A DNA stretch of 45,200 nt from Myxococcales bacterium. Its GTDB lineage: Bacteria > Myxococcota_A > Polyangia > Polyangiales > Polyangiaceae. The notes under the pieces are model-generated. The model saw nothing but the letters and a program-made list of their open reading frames with translations. It searched no databases and was not told the DNA's origin. The position numbers were made by a program, and so were the translations under genes. How positions within the stretch are numbered: position 1 is the first letter of the stretch; each line of letters starts with the position of its first letter. This document shows positions 1-8,068 of the stretch, in pieces. The stretch spans positions 1-45,200 of the forward strand of contig JAEUKE010000146.1 of the NCBI GenBank assembly GCA_016794345.1, read 5' to 3'.

Positions 1-1
1 G

Positions 2-181
2 CTCGATGCGGTGTCGCCGCGGTACGCGGTCGTGTCTTGTGGCGTCCGCAACCGGTTCGGGCATCCGTCCGCGGGTGTGCTCGAGGCGCTGGGGAGACGA
101 GGGGCCCGCGTGGCGAGGACGGATCTGGGAGGAGAGTGGCGCTGGTGGACGGATGGAGAGAAGGAGTGGGTGAGCTGGTGA
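2..181 (+). CDS. C-terminal end of a ComEC/Rec2-like DNA-uptake protein (partial)
   Basis: The window opens inside a gene; the last 59 residues and a TGA stop are visible. The readable tail begins LDAVSPRYAVVSCGVRNRFG and continues with HPSAGVLEALGRRGA. This matches the end of the metallo-beta-lactamase-like domain of ComEC proteins, where a strand reading 'vvSvG.nn.fgHP' is followed by a helix and a short Trp-rich end. ComEC forms the inner-membrane channel that imports single-stranded DNA during natural transformation. The channel (Competence) domain lies outside the window, so the call rests on this tail only; a stand-alone metallo-hydrolase of the same superfamily is the main alternative. 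The 96 bases before the globin gene hold only a short imperfect duplication around 'ccgagatccg'. Confidence 0.6.
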   Translation, partial: LDAVSPRYAVVSCGVRNRFGHPSAGVLEALGRRGARVARTDLGGEWRWWTDGEKEWVSW

Positions 182-277
182 GCAAAAGACGGTGAGCGGG
201 AAACGGCACCGAGATCCGAGGTCCGAGATCCGCGGCCGGGACCGCAGCCGATGCCGGATGCTCGCCCGGGCAAGACC

Positions 278-664
278 TCAAACGCGCGGCGCCATGCAGG
301 AAATCGCCTCGTCGAGCGCGGCCTTCCAGGCCTCCCGGTGATCCGGTGTCCACTCCGGGTCGAGCGCGGCGCCGACCTTCAAGAAGGTGATCAGCCAGAC
401 CGCGAAGAGATCGGTCGGGATCGCCAGACCGGTTGGCCCATGCAGCACCGCGAGCCGCCTCAGGGCGAGCCCGCCGAGCGCCCCCCCACGAGCATTGTCG
501 ATGGCCATGAGGACCCCGTGCTCGAAGAGCTCCCGCTGTCGGTTGAAGTCGGTGTTCTGGAATAGCTGCTTGATCCGAGGATCAGCCGACAAGAGCTCGG
601 AGTAGAAGCGAGCGGCGAAACCACGCTCCCGGAGGCGTCGGAAGCTCGCCGCGAGATCGACCAT
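278..664 (-). CDS. single-domain globin (bacterial haemoglobin-like)
   Basis: A 128-residue all-helical protein. Globin landmarks are readable: Tyr21 at the B10 region, Phe35 as the likely CD1 phenylalanine in IKQLFQNTDF, Gln43 at the distal E7 region, and His75 in LAVLHGPTGL as the likely proximal F8 histidine. The length suits a single-domain globin without a reductase or kinase partner. Such proteins bind O2 or NO, or act as haem-based sensors; the function here is not defined. I chose ATG at 664 because globin homology begins there (MVDLAASFRRLRERG). An in-frame GTG at 715 would add 17 residues with no globin similarity. Neither start has a strong Shine-Dalgarno sequence. The multihaem cytochrome on the same strand lies upstream across a repeat-rich gap of more than 400 bases, so a shared transcript is uncertain. 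Confidence 0.75.
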   Translation of the reverse strand: MVDLAASFRRLRERGFAARFYSELLSADPRIKQLFQNTDFNRQRELFEHGVLMAIDNARGGALGGLALRRLAVLHGPTGLAIPTDLFAVWLITFLKVGAALDPEWTPDHREAWKAALDEAISCMAPRV

Positions 665-778
665 GCAGGAGCAGAATCGACGGATTCGACTCGGAGCGCC
701 ATCGTGATGTGCCACGGGCCCGGGATCGAGTGACTAGCGCCAGTGCCGCCGAGCCAGGTGTCAGGGAGCGAGAGCAGG

Positions 779-986
779 GTTGGTCCTTCTCCGAAGCGCA
801 GTGAGTATGTCCCGAAGGCAGCTCCATACCCTCCGGGCTTGGCTCTCGGCGGCCGTGCCAGGCCGCGCCATTGGTTCGCGCAAGCGAGGGCGGGAGGGGT
901 TGGTCCTTCTCCGCAGCGAAGTGAGTATGTCCCGAAGGCAGCTCCATACCCTCCGGGCTTGGCTCTCGGCGGCCGTGGCAGGCCGC
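779..986 (+). repeat. two direct copies of an 88-bp repeat at a 120-bp period
   Basis: Bases 779-866 recur at 899-986 with only a few substitutions; the period is exactly 120 bp. Both copies contain 'tcccgaaggcagctccatac' and end in a G/C-rich 'ggctctcggcggccgtg' segment. The copies lie in the gap 716-1128 between the globin and cytochrome genes, where no convincing coding sequence is present. Open frames run through it in several frames, but their translations are simply the repeat read twice. There are no terminal inverted repeats and no transposase. It looks like a dispersed intergenic repeat family, but other genomic copies cannot be seen here. Confidence 0.85.
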
Positions 987-1008
987 CGAGCCTCATGCGC
1001 CGGAGGGA

Positions 1009-1090
1009 CCGGCGAGACGGAGCGGAGGAGAAGGGCCAACCCCTCCCGCCCGAGCGGCCACGCGCCCGGCGAGACGGAGCGGAGGAGAAG
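1009..1090 (+). repeat. inverted partial copies of the same repeat family
   Basis: The 25-base string beginning ccggcgagacggagcgga occurs at 1009-1033 and again at 1066-1090, a 57-bp period. The reverse complement of 1021-1052 matches bases 888-915 of the neighbouring direct repeat (gggcgggaggggttgg followed by ccttctcc) with few differences. This block is therefore the opposite orientation of the 779-986 repeat core, and the two could pair as a long imperfect stem. It ends 38 bases before the stop codon of the minus-strand cytochrome gene and could act as its transcription end. That role is inferred only from position. Confidence 0.7.
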
Positions 1091-1128
1091 GCGCCCCCCG
1101 TCCCCGCCCGAGCGCCACCGCGTCCTGC

Positions 1129-2892
1129 CTACAAGCCGCTCCCCGGGTGCGTCGTGTGGCAGGTCGTCGCGCACTGCTGGAACGACTCCTCACGTCCGCC
1201 CACGTACATGTCGACGATGGGCCCGTACGCCTCCTCGTGGCTGGCCGGGTAAGACGTGTGGCACGAGAGGCACGCGGCCTTGCTCGTCCGCTGGATGCCC
1301 GCCGCAGAGGTATGACAGTTCTGACATTTCTTTAGCGGCGCGTCGTACCGGTTCGATCGAGAGTGGATGAAGTGCGTGCGGACGAAGACCGGGCCTTCGA
1401 GCTCGAAGGAGAGCGGCGCGTGGCAGCTCGTGCAGGCGGCGCGGTTGTCCAGCCCGTGCAGGATCCGGTTGAAAGCGCCGCCTTCCTGGTGGCAGCTCGT
1501 GCACGGCCCGGTCGTCATCGCCGGCTCCGTGTGCACGGGCGAGCCCACCTGGATCTCGAGCACCTTGCTCTCCGGGATGTCCTGCCCGAGGTAGCTCCGC
1601 CGACCCTTGAGCACGACGTAGTAGGTGCCGGGGGCGCAGTCCGGAGGGAGCGTGAACGTCCACGTGTCGGTCGACGGCAACCCCCAGAAGGCCGGCCCGC
1701 CGAAGAGGACCAGGAAGCTCGGGATGCCGGTGGCGGCGGCGTAGATGCCGTCGTCGCTCTGCGTCCCTGCCGTGACCACGCCGGTCGCAAAATCGATGCT
1801 CTGGTTGATGTCGACGACGTCGTAGAGGGGCCGGTTGTTCTGGACAGGCCCCATGACCGCGAGGATGAGCTGCTTCTCGCGATGCTTGCGGCGGTAATAC
1901 GTCGCGTAGGGCTCCGCGAGCGCGCGGTAATACTGGATGCCGGAGTCGATGTTCCCGGCGAGGAAGTCGGCGTAGCTGGGCATGACACCCGGGTCATGAA
2001 GCCGATTCCCGGCGCCGTCCTTCAGGGTGAACTGGAACGTGACGGCTTGCCCCGGGGCGTAGGTGCCGTCCGGCGCGGGCGGCGTGATCGCCGCGAGATC
2101 CATCGTGAAGCCGTAGTCGTAGGCGGGGGCTGCGACCTGCTCCACGGGTATCGTGTAGGGCGCGTTCGGCTTGAGCGTCCAGCGCACGCGGAGCGCGGTC
2201 GTGGACGGCTGCAGCTTGAAGCTCGGGCTCGATCCGTTGGCGCTCCGCAGCTCGACGAGGGCCTCCTCCGTGAAAGACGTCGCGCCGTCGCAGCTGTCCA
2301 TCGACTGGCAGTCGTTCGTCCACTGGATCGCGCGGAGGCGGCGGATGAAGAAGCTGTCGAGCGGCGTTCGGAGCTGCTCGAGCCCCGTGCCGACGAGGAG
2401 CGGGAACGTCGTGACGTGGCCGTTCTGATCCACCTGCTCGATGAGGAAGAAGCTCGGCTTGTCCATCCAGTCCGCGCCGCGGAAGAACCGGCGGCGGGTG
2501 AAGGTGCCGTCCGAGTTCGCCTGGCCCACGAACGACTCGTCCTCGAGCTCCACGTCGTCCCAGTCGAGGGACGCGAAGTCGCCGGCGTCCGCGAGGCCGT
2601 CCACTCCTTCGTCCGAGGAGGCGTCGATCGCCGCGCGGACGTCGATCTGGTCGATGAAGACGCGCTGCCCGGCGCGCACCTTGAGCGGCACGCCCGATCC
2701 CTGGTCGATCTCCAGCGCGATGCCGATGGGCGTGTTCTTGTTGGTCGGTCCGTCCGTCGGGAAGCCTCCCCAGCTGATGGCCGCGCTCGCCTCTGCCACC
2801 CCCGTGCCGGCCGTCTCCGCCTCGTCGGGCTCACAGCCGGCCGAGACGAGCGCAGCGAGCCCAACCGCGATGCTTCCACGAAAACGGGCCAT
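1129..2892 (-). CDS. outer-membrane-type multihaem c-type cytochrome lipoprotein
   Basis: 587 residues. The N-terminus is a lipoprotein signal peptide ending in the lipobox VSAGC, so the mature protein should be lipid-anchored outside the inner membrane. About 440 residues of beta-rich sequence without haem motifs follow. The C-terminal 125 residues hold four CXXCH haem sites (Cys464, 487, 523 and 541) and one CX3CH-type site, CATTCH at 574-579, with scattered His residues as possible distal ligands. This plan resembles the OmcA/MtrC class of extracellular electron-transfer cytochromes, but with only about five haems at one end. ATG at 2892 is chosen over GTG at 2898 because GGGAGG lies five bases before the ATG and would overlap the GTG. 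The gene is monocistronic and divergent from the FIST operon. The electron partner is unknown. Confidence 0.82.
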   Translation of the reverse strand: MARFRGSIAVGLAALVSAGCEPDEAETAGTGVAEASAAISWGGFPTDGPTNKNTPIGIALEIDQGSGVPLKVRAGQRVFIDQIDVRAAIDASSDEGVDGLADAGDFASLDWDDVELEDESFVGQANSDGTFTRRRFFRGADWMDKPSFFLIEQVDQNGHVTTFPLLVGTGLEQLRTPLDSFFIRRLRAIQWTNDCQSMDSCDGATSFTEEALVELRSANGSSPSFKLQPSTTALRVRWTLKPNAPYTIPVEQVAAPAYDYGFTMDLAAITPPAPDGTYAPGQAVTFQFTLKDGAGNRLHDPGVMPSYADFLAGNIDSGIQYYRALAEPYATYYRRKHREKQLILAVMGPVQNNRPLYDVVDINQSIDFATGVVTAGTQSDDGIYAAATGIPSFLVLFGGPAFWGLPSTDTWTFTLPPDCAPGTYYVVLKGRRSYLGQDIPESKVLEIQVGSPVHTEPAMTTGPCTSCHQEGGAFNRILHGLDNRAACTSCHAPLSFELEGPVFVRTHFIHSRSNRYDAPLKKCQNCHTSAAGIQRTSKAACLSCHTSYPASHEEAYGPIVDMYVGGREESFQQCATTCHTTHPGSGL

Positions 2893-3030
2893 GGTCACCT
2901 CCCGCGAAACTGTTGATGCGCCAAAGATCGTTCAGCTTCCTACGGTTAGACGTCCGCTCGCGCTTGGCAAGCGAGGACGACACACCGGGCACAAACAAGT
3001 GAGAGACCCGGACACCTCGACCGACCCGTA

Positions 3031-3079
3031 GCTGATCGATTTGTCAGCCACGACCACCCTGGCTGACAATCTTGTCAGC
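3031..3079. promoter_or_regulatory. pair of palindromic operator-like sites before the FIST-kinase operon
   Basis: Site A, gctgatcgatttgtcagc, is at 3031-3048. Site B, gctgacaatcttgtcagc, is at 3062-3079 and is a perfect 8+2+8 palindrome. Their start-to-start distance is 31 bp, about three helical turns, so bound proteins would sit on the same DNA face. Site B ends 68 bases before the FIST start codon. The same A-B pair with the same 31-bp spacing recurs at 8822-8870 before the prenyltransferase gene. The AT-rich arms stand out in this G/C-rich sequence. The binding protein is not identified. Confidence 0.75.
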
Positions 3080-3147
3080 TAGGGCCAAAGATTTCGATCT
3101 CCGTGGCTTCTCAAGGGCGCGACCCGGTTGTTAGGGTCGAGGGCACC

Positions 3148-4302
3148 ATGGCGACCGTGAGAATCAAGTCGGGCACCTCCTCGTCGACGACCCCCGAGCA
3201 AGCTGCCGAGGAGGCGCTGACGGAGCTCGGCAGCTTCGTCCCCAAGATCGTCTTCGGCTTCGTCCCGGGCCCGTGGGACCACCGCGCGTTCCATGCGGCG
3301 CTCCGCGCTCGCCTGCCGAAGCCTGTGCGTTTGATCACCAGCTCCACCGGCGGCGAGGTGACGAACGGCGGGCTGCTCACGGAGCGACTCGTCCTCGGTG
3401 CGCTCGGCGGCGATCTCGACGTGGCCGTCGGCTACGCGACGGGGCTCTCTCGTGACGCCGCGAAGGCGGGCAGCGCCGCGATCGAGCAGGCCGCCGCGGA
3501 GCTCGGCTCGCGTGTGGCGAACCTCGATCGGCACCACGGCGCCGTCGTGATCGACGACGGCTTCAAGATGAAGAAGGAGGAGATGCTCCTCGGCGTGCTC
3601 GAGAAGAACCAGGGCCTCGTCCTGGTCGGCGGAGGCGCGAGCGGCTACGAGTTCATGCAAGGCACCGGCTACATGGGGGTGGACGGCGAGGTCTTCTCTG
3701 ACGGCGTCGTCACGATGTTGTTCCGGTCGACCGCACCGTGGGCCGCGCTGCGCACCCACTGGTACGAGCCGACGGGGATGCGCGTCCTCGTGACAAAGGT
3801 GGATCACACCGCGCGGCGGATCCTCGAGCTCGACGGCAAGCCTGCCGGCGCGCGCTGGGCGGAGATCGCCGGCGTCCCGCCGGAGCACCTGACGTTCGGG
3901 TTCCCGGAGCAGTACCTCAAGTGGTCCCTCGCCATGCGCGTCGGGCGCGAGTATTTCCTCCGCGCGATCCGCAAGAACGACCACGACGACACGCTGGAGT
4001 CGGCGAACATGGTCCAGGAGGATCTCGAGCTCGAGGTCATGCGCTCGGGCGACCTCGTCGAGTCGACGCGGCGTTTCTTCGCGGAGGAGCTGCCGCGCCG
4101 GGTGAAGAACCCGACCGCCGCGCTCCTCTTCGACTGCGGCGCGCGGAAGTTCTACGCCCAGCTCGTCGGGCGCGTGCCCGAGCTCTCCGGAACATTTTCG
4201 CACGCACCGCCTGCGGCCGGCTTCACCGTCCAGTTCGAGACGTATTGCGGCTTCATGGTCAACAGCACCCTCACCAGCCTCGTCTTCGGGTCGGCATCGT
4301 GA
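3148..4302 (+). CDS. FIST-domain ligand sensor protein
   Basis: 384 residues covering FIST_N and FIST_C only. The N-terminal half shows a typical FIST start (EALTELGSFVPKIVFGFVPG followed by the ITSSTGGEVTNGG turn). The C-terminal part has KNPTAALLFDCGARKF and ends in GFMVNSTLTSLVFG, corresponding to the conserved FIST_C core. FIST domains are proposed to bind small ligands such as amino acids and are usually fused to signalling outputs or sit beside them. Here the domain is a separate soluble protein, and its stop overlaps the kinase start (GTGA), so the two are probably made in equal amounts and work as sensor and transmitter. ATG at 3148 is preferred (GAGGG just upstream); an in-frame GTG at 3103 is possible. 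Two operator-like palindromes precede it. Confidence 0.88.
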   Translation: MATVRIKSGTSSSTTPEQAAEEALTELGSFVPKIVFGFVPGPWDHRAFHAALRARLPKPVRLITSSTGGEVTNGGLLTERLVLGALGGDLDVAVGYATGLSRDAAKAGSAAIEQAAAELGSRVANLDRHHGAVVIDDGFKMKKEEMLLGVLEKNQGLVLVGGGASGYEFMQGTGYMGVDGEVFSDGVVTMLFRSTAPWAALRTHWYEPTGMRVLVTKVDHTARRILELDGKPAGARWAEIAGVPPEHLTFGFPEQYLKWSLAMRVGREYFLRAIRKNDHDDTLESANMVQEDLELEVMRSGDLVESTRRFFAEELPRRVKNPTAALLFDCGARKFYAQLVGRVPELSGTFSHAPPAAGFTVQFETYCGFMVNSTLTSLVFGSAS

Positions 4303-6389
4303 GCGAAGACGATCTCAAGGCCGAGCTCGCGCAGGTCCGCGAAGAGCTCGCGGTCCAGCGTTCACTCGCGGCGCGCGCCATCGCCGGCTACCAGCAGCGC
4401 GCCCTCCAGATGGAGGTCATCCGTCAGCAGAACGAGGACCTCGATCGGCTCGCGGGCGAGCTCGCCAAGTCCAAGCGCGCGGAGGAGGAGCGCGCCCGTC
4501 AGCTCGAGGAGGCGTCGCGCCTGAAGAGCGAATTTCTGGCGAACTTCTCCCACGAGATCCGCACGCCCTTGAACGGGATCCTCGGCTACTGCGACCTCCT
4601 GCTGCGCGAAGAGGGCACGCGGCTCACGCCGCACGGCCGGCGCGATCTGAACATCGTCAAGTCGAACGCCAAGACGCTGCTCGCGCTGATCAACGACATC
4701 CTCGATCTCTCCAAGATCGAGGCGGGGCGGCTCGAGGTGATCAAGGAGCGCGTCGAGGTCACGACGCTGGTGGACGAGTGCGTGGGGACCATCCGCGAGC
4801 TCCTGAAGGGGAAGGACGTCGCGCTGAGCGCAGACGTCTCGCCGGAGGCGCGGATCGCTTTCACCGACTCGCTCAAGCTGAAGCAGATCCTGCTCAACCT
4901 GCTCTCGAACGCCGCCAAGTTCACCGACACGGGCGAGATCTTGCTCGAGGCGCGCGCGCACGGCACGACCCTCACCGTCGCAGTGGAAGACACGGGCGCC
5001 GGAATCCCGCCGGAGCAGATCGAGAACATCTTCGAGAAGTTCCGCCAGGTGGACGACGCATCCCGGCGCAAGGTGGGCGGCACCGGGCTCGGACTCGCCA
5101 TCGTGAAGGAGGTGGCGCGTGTCCTCGGCGGCACGGTCGAGGTGGTGAGCACGTTGGGTCGCGGGTCACGCTTCACCGTCACGCTGCCCGGCGCGCTCGA
5201 CCGCGACACGAGCCCCGTCCCGGCGGTCACCCGCGCGCTCGGCTCGCCCGTGCCCGTCCCGGTCGGCGAGTCGCCCGTCATCGTCCTCATCGACGACGAT
5301 CCGATCATCGTGGCCCTCATGCGGCGCGATCTGGAGCAGGTCGGCTTCGAGGTGGTGGCCGTCGGAGACGGCGTCGCCGGGCTCGAGGCGGCGCGCCGCC
5401 ATCGCCCGACCGCCATCGTCCTCGATATCCACCTCCCCAAGCTCGACGGTTGGACCGTCCTCGCCGAGCTCAAGAACGACCCGGTCCTCAACACGACCCC
5501 GGTCATCATCCTGTCGGTGGAGGAGCAGCGCGCGCGCGGGTTCGCGTTCGGCGCGTGTGACTACCTGGTCAAGCCGATCGACCCCGAGCGGCTCGTCGAG
5601 GCCGTGCGGAGGAACGTCGTCGACGCCAAGGGCACGGTGCTCGTCGTCGACGACGACGAGCAGGCGCGCGAGCTCGTCAGCCGCAACCTGCGAGCCGCCG
5701 GCTTCGCCTGTGCCGAGGCTCGCGACGGCGAGGATGCGCTCTTGCAGACGCGGGTCACCAAGCCCGGGCTCCTGGTCCTCGATCTCATGATGCCCAAGAT
5801 GGATGGATTCGAGGTGCTCGGCACCCTCCGCTCCGAAGGGTCGATGGTGCCGGTCATCGTCCTCACCGGCAAGGCGCTGAGCGGCGACGAGGAGCAGACG
5901 CTCCTCGCAGGCCTCGCGCACGTCGTGAAGAAAGGAGGCCTCGCGATCGAGGCCGTGGTCGACCAGGCGAAGCGGCTCCTGGCCGCCGCCGGGACGCCGC
6001 AGAAGCGCCTGCCCCGCGTCCTCTACGTGGAAGACTCGGCGCAGAACCGCGACATCGTCCGCCGCTACCTCCAGGGCGACTACGAGGTGCTGGAGGCGGA
6101 GGACGGCGAGCACGGCCTCGATCGGGCACGGCGGGACGTGCCCGACATCATCCTGATGGATCTGTCATTGCCCCGAGTGGACGGCTGGGAAGCGACGCGC
6201 CGCCTCAAGGACAACCCGCGGCTCAAGCACATCCCCGTCATCGCGCTCACGGCCTACGTGTCCCGCGAGGATCGCGCCAAGGCCACGGAGGTCGGTTGCG
6301 CCGACTACCTCACCAAGCCCGTCGAGCGAGAGACGCTGCTCCGCGCGCTGAAGAAACACCTGGGGGCCAACAAAGGGCAGATCCCATGA
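4299..6389 (+). CDS. cytoplasmic hybrid histidine kinase with three receiver domains
   Basis: 696 residues, starting at a GTG that overlaps the FIST stop. Order: a coiled coil at about 1-75 without a sensory or membrane domain; HisKA with phospho-acceptor His85 in NFSHEIRTPLNG; HATPase_c with N box LLNLLSNAAKFT and G boxes DTGAGIPP and GGTGLGLAI; then receivers at about 326-443, 446-565 and 571-690. Predicted phospho-acceptors are Asp376 (VLDIHLPKLDG), Asp495 (VLDLMMPKMDG) and Asp621 (LMDLSLPRVDG). The second receiver lacks the usual '[T/S]KP' end and reads VVKKGG. Without its own sensor it probably takes its signal from the FIST protein through the coiled coil. The next gene adds a stand-alone receiver, making a multi-step phosphorelay likely. 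An AfsR-like longer start upstream in this frame was rejected because it lies inside FIST. Confidence 0.92.
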   Translation: MSEDDLKAELAQVREELAVQRSLAARAIAGYQQRALQMEVIRQQNEDLDRLAGELAKSKRAEEERARQLEEASRLKSEFLANFSHEIRTPLNGILGYCDLLLREEGTRLTPHGRRDLNIVKSNAKTLLALINDILDLSKIEAGRLEVIKERVEVTTLVDECVGTIRELLKGKDVALSADVSPEARIAFTDSLKLKQILLNLLSNAAKFTDTGEILLEARAHGTTLTVAVEDTGAGIPPEQIENIFEKFRQVDDASRRKVGGTGLGLAIVKEVARVLGGTVEVVSTLGRGSRFTVTLPGALDRDTSPVPAVTRALGSPVPVPVGESPVIVLIDDDPIIVALMRRDLEQVGFEVVAVGDGVAGLEAARRHRPTAIVLDIHLPKLDGWTVLAELKNDPVLNTTPVIILSVEEQRARGFAFGACDYLVKPIDPERLVEAVRRNVVDAKGTVLVVDDDEQARELVSRNLRAAGFACAEARDGEDALLQTRVTKPGLLVLDLMMPKMDGFEVLGTLRSEGSMVPVIVLTGKALSGDEEQTLLAGLAHVVKKGGLAIEAVVDQAKRLLAAAGTPQKRLPRVLYVEDSAQNRDIVRRYLQGDYEVLEAEDGEHGLDRARRDVPDIILMDLSLPRVDGWEATRRLKDNPRLKHIPVIALTAYVSREDRAKATEVGCADYLTKPVERETLLRALKKHLGANKGQIP

Positions 6390-6763
6390 CCAACGGCGCG
6401 CTACGAATCCTCGTCGTCGACGACGACAACAACCAGCTCGAGCTCGTCGAGCGGACCCTCCGAGCCGACGGCTTCGAGGTCATGACCTGCTCGAGCCCGA
6501 TCGGGGTGACGAACCAGATCGTCAGCTTCGTACCGCGCATCGTTCTCGTCGACGTCAACATCCCCGCCCTCTCCGGCGACCAGCTGATCGGCATCTCGAA
6601 GAAGTGGGCGCCGGACGGCACCCTCTTCGTCCTCTACAGCGCCTCCGATGAGTCGAAGCTCCGCTGGCTCGCGCGCGAGGTCGGCGCCGACGGCTACATC
6701 TCCAAGAGCGTGACCGGCCCGAACCTGGCTGCGAAGCTGCGGAGCTTCGCAGAGAGGCGGTGA
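6386..6763 (+). CDS. single-domain response regulator (stand-alone receiver)
   Basis: 125 residues, one CheY-like receiver and no output domain. The acidic pocket is Asp12-Asp13-Asp14, the phospho-acceptor is Asp56 in VLVDVNIPALSG, the switch position is Ser85 in VLYSAS, and the conserved lysine is Lys107 in GYISKS. The start ATG overlaps the kinase stop (ATGA), so it is translationally coupled. It probably carries phosphate from the hybrid kinase to another partner, or acts as a phosphate sink. The OmpR-type regulator at 8059-8736 and its DNA sites are the nearest candidate end point, but that partnership is inferred from proximity only. Confidence 0.9.
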   Translation: MTNGALRILVVDDDNNQLELVERTLRADGFEVMTCSSPIGVTNQIVSFVPRIVLVDVNIPALSGDQLIGISKKWAPDGTLFVLYSASDESKLRWLAREVGADGYISKSVTGPNLAAKLRSFAERR

Positions 6764-6766
6764 GGC

Positions 6767-8068
6767 GTGGACCGGGCCGCCAGCCACACCGACGACTTTG
6801 GCGGCCTCGTCCGGCGGTACCCGGCACGTGTCCTCCGCGCGACGAGCTTGATCGAGGTGGTGAAGGCGGTCGAGACGGCCAAGACGACCGGCCTGCCCCT
6901 CGCGGTCAGGGGCGCCGGCCACTCCACCCGCGGGCAGTCGCTCGTCGAAGGCGGCGTCGTGCTCGACATGACGGGCGTCGAGGACGTCGTGGTGCAAGGC
7001 TCCACGGCCACCATCGGCGCCGGAGCGACCTGGGAGAGCGTCATCCGCGAGACGCTGAAGCGCGGTTTGACCATCCCGGTGTTACCGGATTTTCTCGGCA
7101 TCACCGTCGGTGGGACGGTCAGCGTCGGCGGGGTCGGCGGCCAGTCGTTCCGGCACGGCCTCCTCACCTCCGTCGTCGATCGTCTCACCGTCGTCAGCGG
7201 CGAGGGCGAGGTGGTCTCGTGCTCGCGGGATCGAAATGCGGGCCTGTTCGACGCCGTACGCGGCGGCCTCGGGCTCTGCGGCGTCATCACCGATGCCACC
7301 ATCCGTCTCGTCCGCGCCCCGGAGCGCGTGGCGATCGTGAAGCTCCGCTACCGCGCGCTCGGCGATCTCATGGCCGATCAGCGCAAGCTGACCGACTCCG
7401 GTCTCCTCGACTACTTCCTGACCTCGTTCGCCGCGGAGGACGGGACCTTCCGCCTCTCGATCGAGGGCGTGAAGTACCTCCACGCCGGCGAGCGCTACCG
7501 GGGCGAGGCCATCCTCGGCGAGCTCGGTGAAGGAGCGCGCGAGGCGACCTTCCAGGAGTCCGCCTACTTCGACTACGCGAACCGCCTCGCCGGGTTGCCG
7601 GAGCTCGACCGGCAAAGAGGTCGCTTCCACCCGTGGATGGCCATGTTCGTCCCGGGCTCGCGCGGTGCGACCTTCCTGGCTGACCTGCTCGGTCGGCTCG
7701 AGCCGCGGGAGCTCAGCGAGGGACACCTGATGACCTACGTCGTCGATCGCCGGAAGATCGACACGCCCATCATCAGGTGGCCCGACGAAGACTGGCTCCT
7801 CCTTGTCGACATCCCGCCGACCTTCGCGTCGCTCGCCGAAGCAAACAGCTTCTCCCGTCGATGTGTCCCCATCCTCGGGCGGGCGCGCGCGCTCGGCGCC
7901 GTCATGTACCCGATCGGCTTCCCCGTCGGGACCGAGCACATGACACGCGACGACTGGAGGCGACACTTCGACTGGGACCGGCTCGTCGCGGTGAAACGCA
8001 AGGTGGACCCGGCGTGCCGGCTCGGCGCGCCCCTCGGCGCCATCACCCGCGCCGACCTTCAGGGCTGA
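6767..8068 (+). CDS. cytokinin-dehydrogenase-like FAD-linked oxidase
   Basis: 433 residues, VAO/PCMH-type FAD oxidase. The flavin motif is LAVRGAGHSTRGQ; His52 in the GHS triplet aligns with the covalent FAD-linking histidine of plant cytokinin dehydrogenases (RGxGHSxxGQ). A second signature, FHPWMAMFVPGS at about 287-298, matches the 'HPWLNLFVP' core of the cytokinin-binding domain. Plant enzymes of this type remove N6-isoprenoid side chains from adenine. The bacterial substrate is unknown; another prenylated or aminated compound is equally possible. The GTG start lies three bases after the receiver stop and ends the FIST-kinase-receiver operon, so the oxidase should be made under the same signal. 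Its 3' end overlaps the convergent regulator by ten bases. Confidence 0.78.
   Translation: MDRAASHTDDFGGLVRRYPARVLRATSLIEVVKAVETAKTTGLPLAVRGAGHSTRGQSLVEGGVVLDMTGVEDVVVQGSTATIGAGATWESVIRETLKRGLTIPVLPDFLGITVGGTVSVGGVGGQSFRHGLLTSVVDRLTVVSGEGEVVSCSRDRNAGLFDAVRGGLGLCGVITDATIRLVRAPERVAIVKLRYRALGDLMADQRKLTDSGLLDYFLTSFAAEDGTFRLSIEGVKYLHAGERYRGEAILGELGEGAREATFQESAYFDYANRLAGLPELDRQRGRFHPWMAMFVPGSRGATFLADLLGRLEPRELSEGHLMTYVVDRRKIDTPIIRWPDEDWLLLVDIPPTFASLAEANSFSRRCVPILGRARALGAVMYPIGFPVGTEHMTRDDWRRHFDWDRLVAVKRKVDPACRLGAPLGAITRADLQG

Noticed and set aside
779..986. CRISPR-like array
   Set aside because: Only two copies of an 88-bp unit at 120-bp period, too long for CRISPR repeats, and no cas gene is present.
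743..1370. Possible small proteins in the repeat region on both strands
   Set aside because: All the translations repeat the DNA duplication, have no ribosome-binding site and change with frame without any protein signature.
3031..3079. Pho box (PhoB direct repeats CTGTCA)
   Set aside because: TTGTCA elements are arranged as inverted, not 11-bp direct, repeats, and neighbouring genes do not concern phosphate.
3738..4298. N-terminal extension of the hybrid kinase frame
   Set aside because: It lies inside the FIST gene in another frame and shows no domain; the GTG at 4299 gives the standard overlap with the FIST stop.
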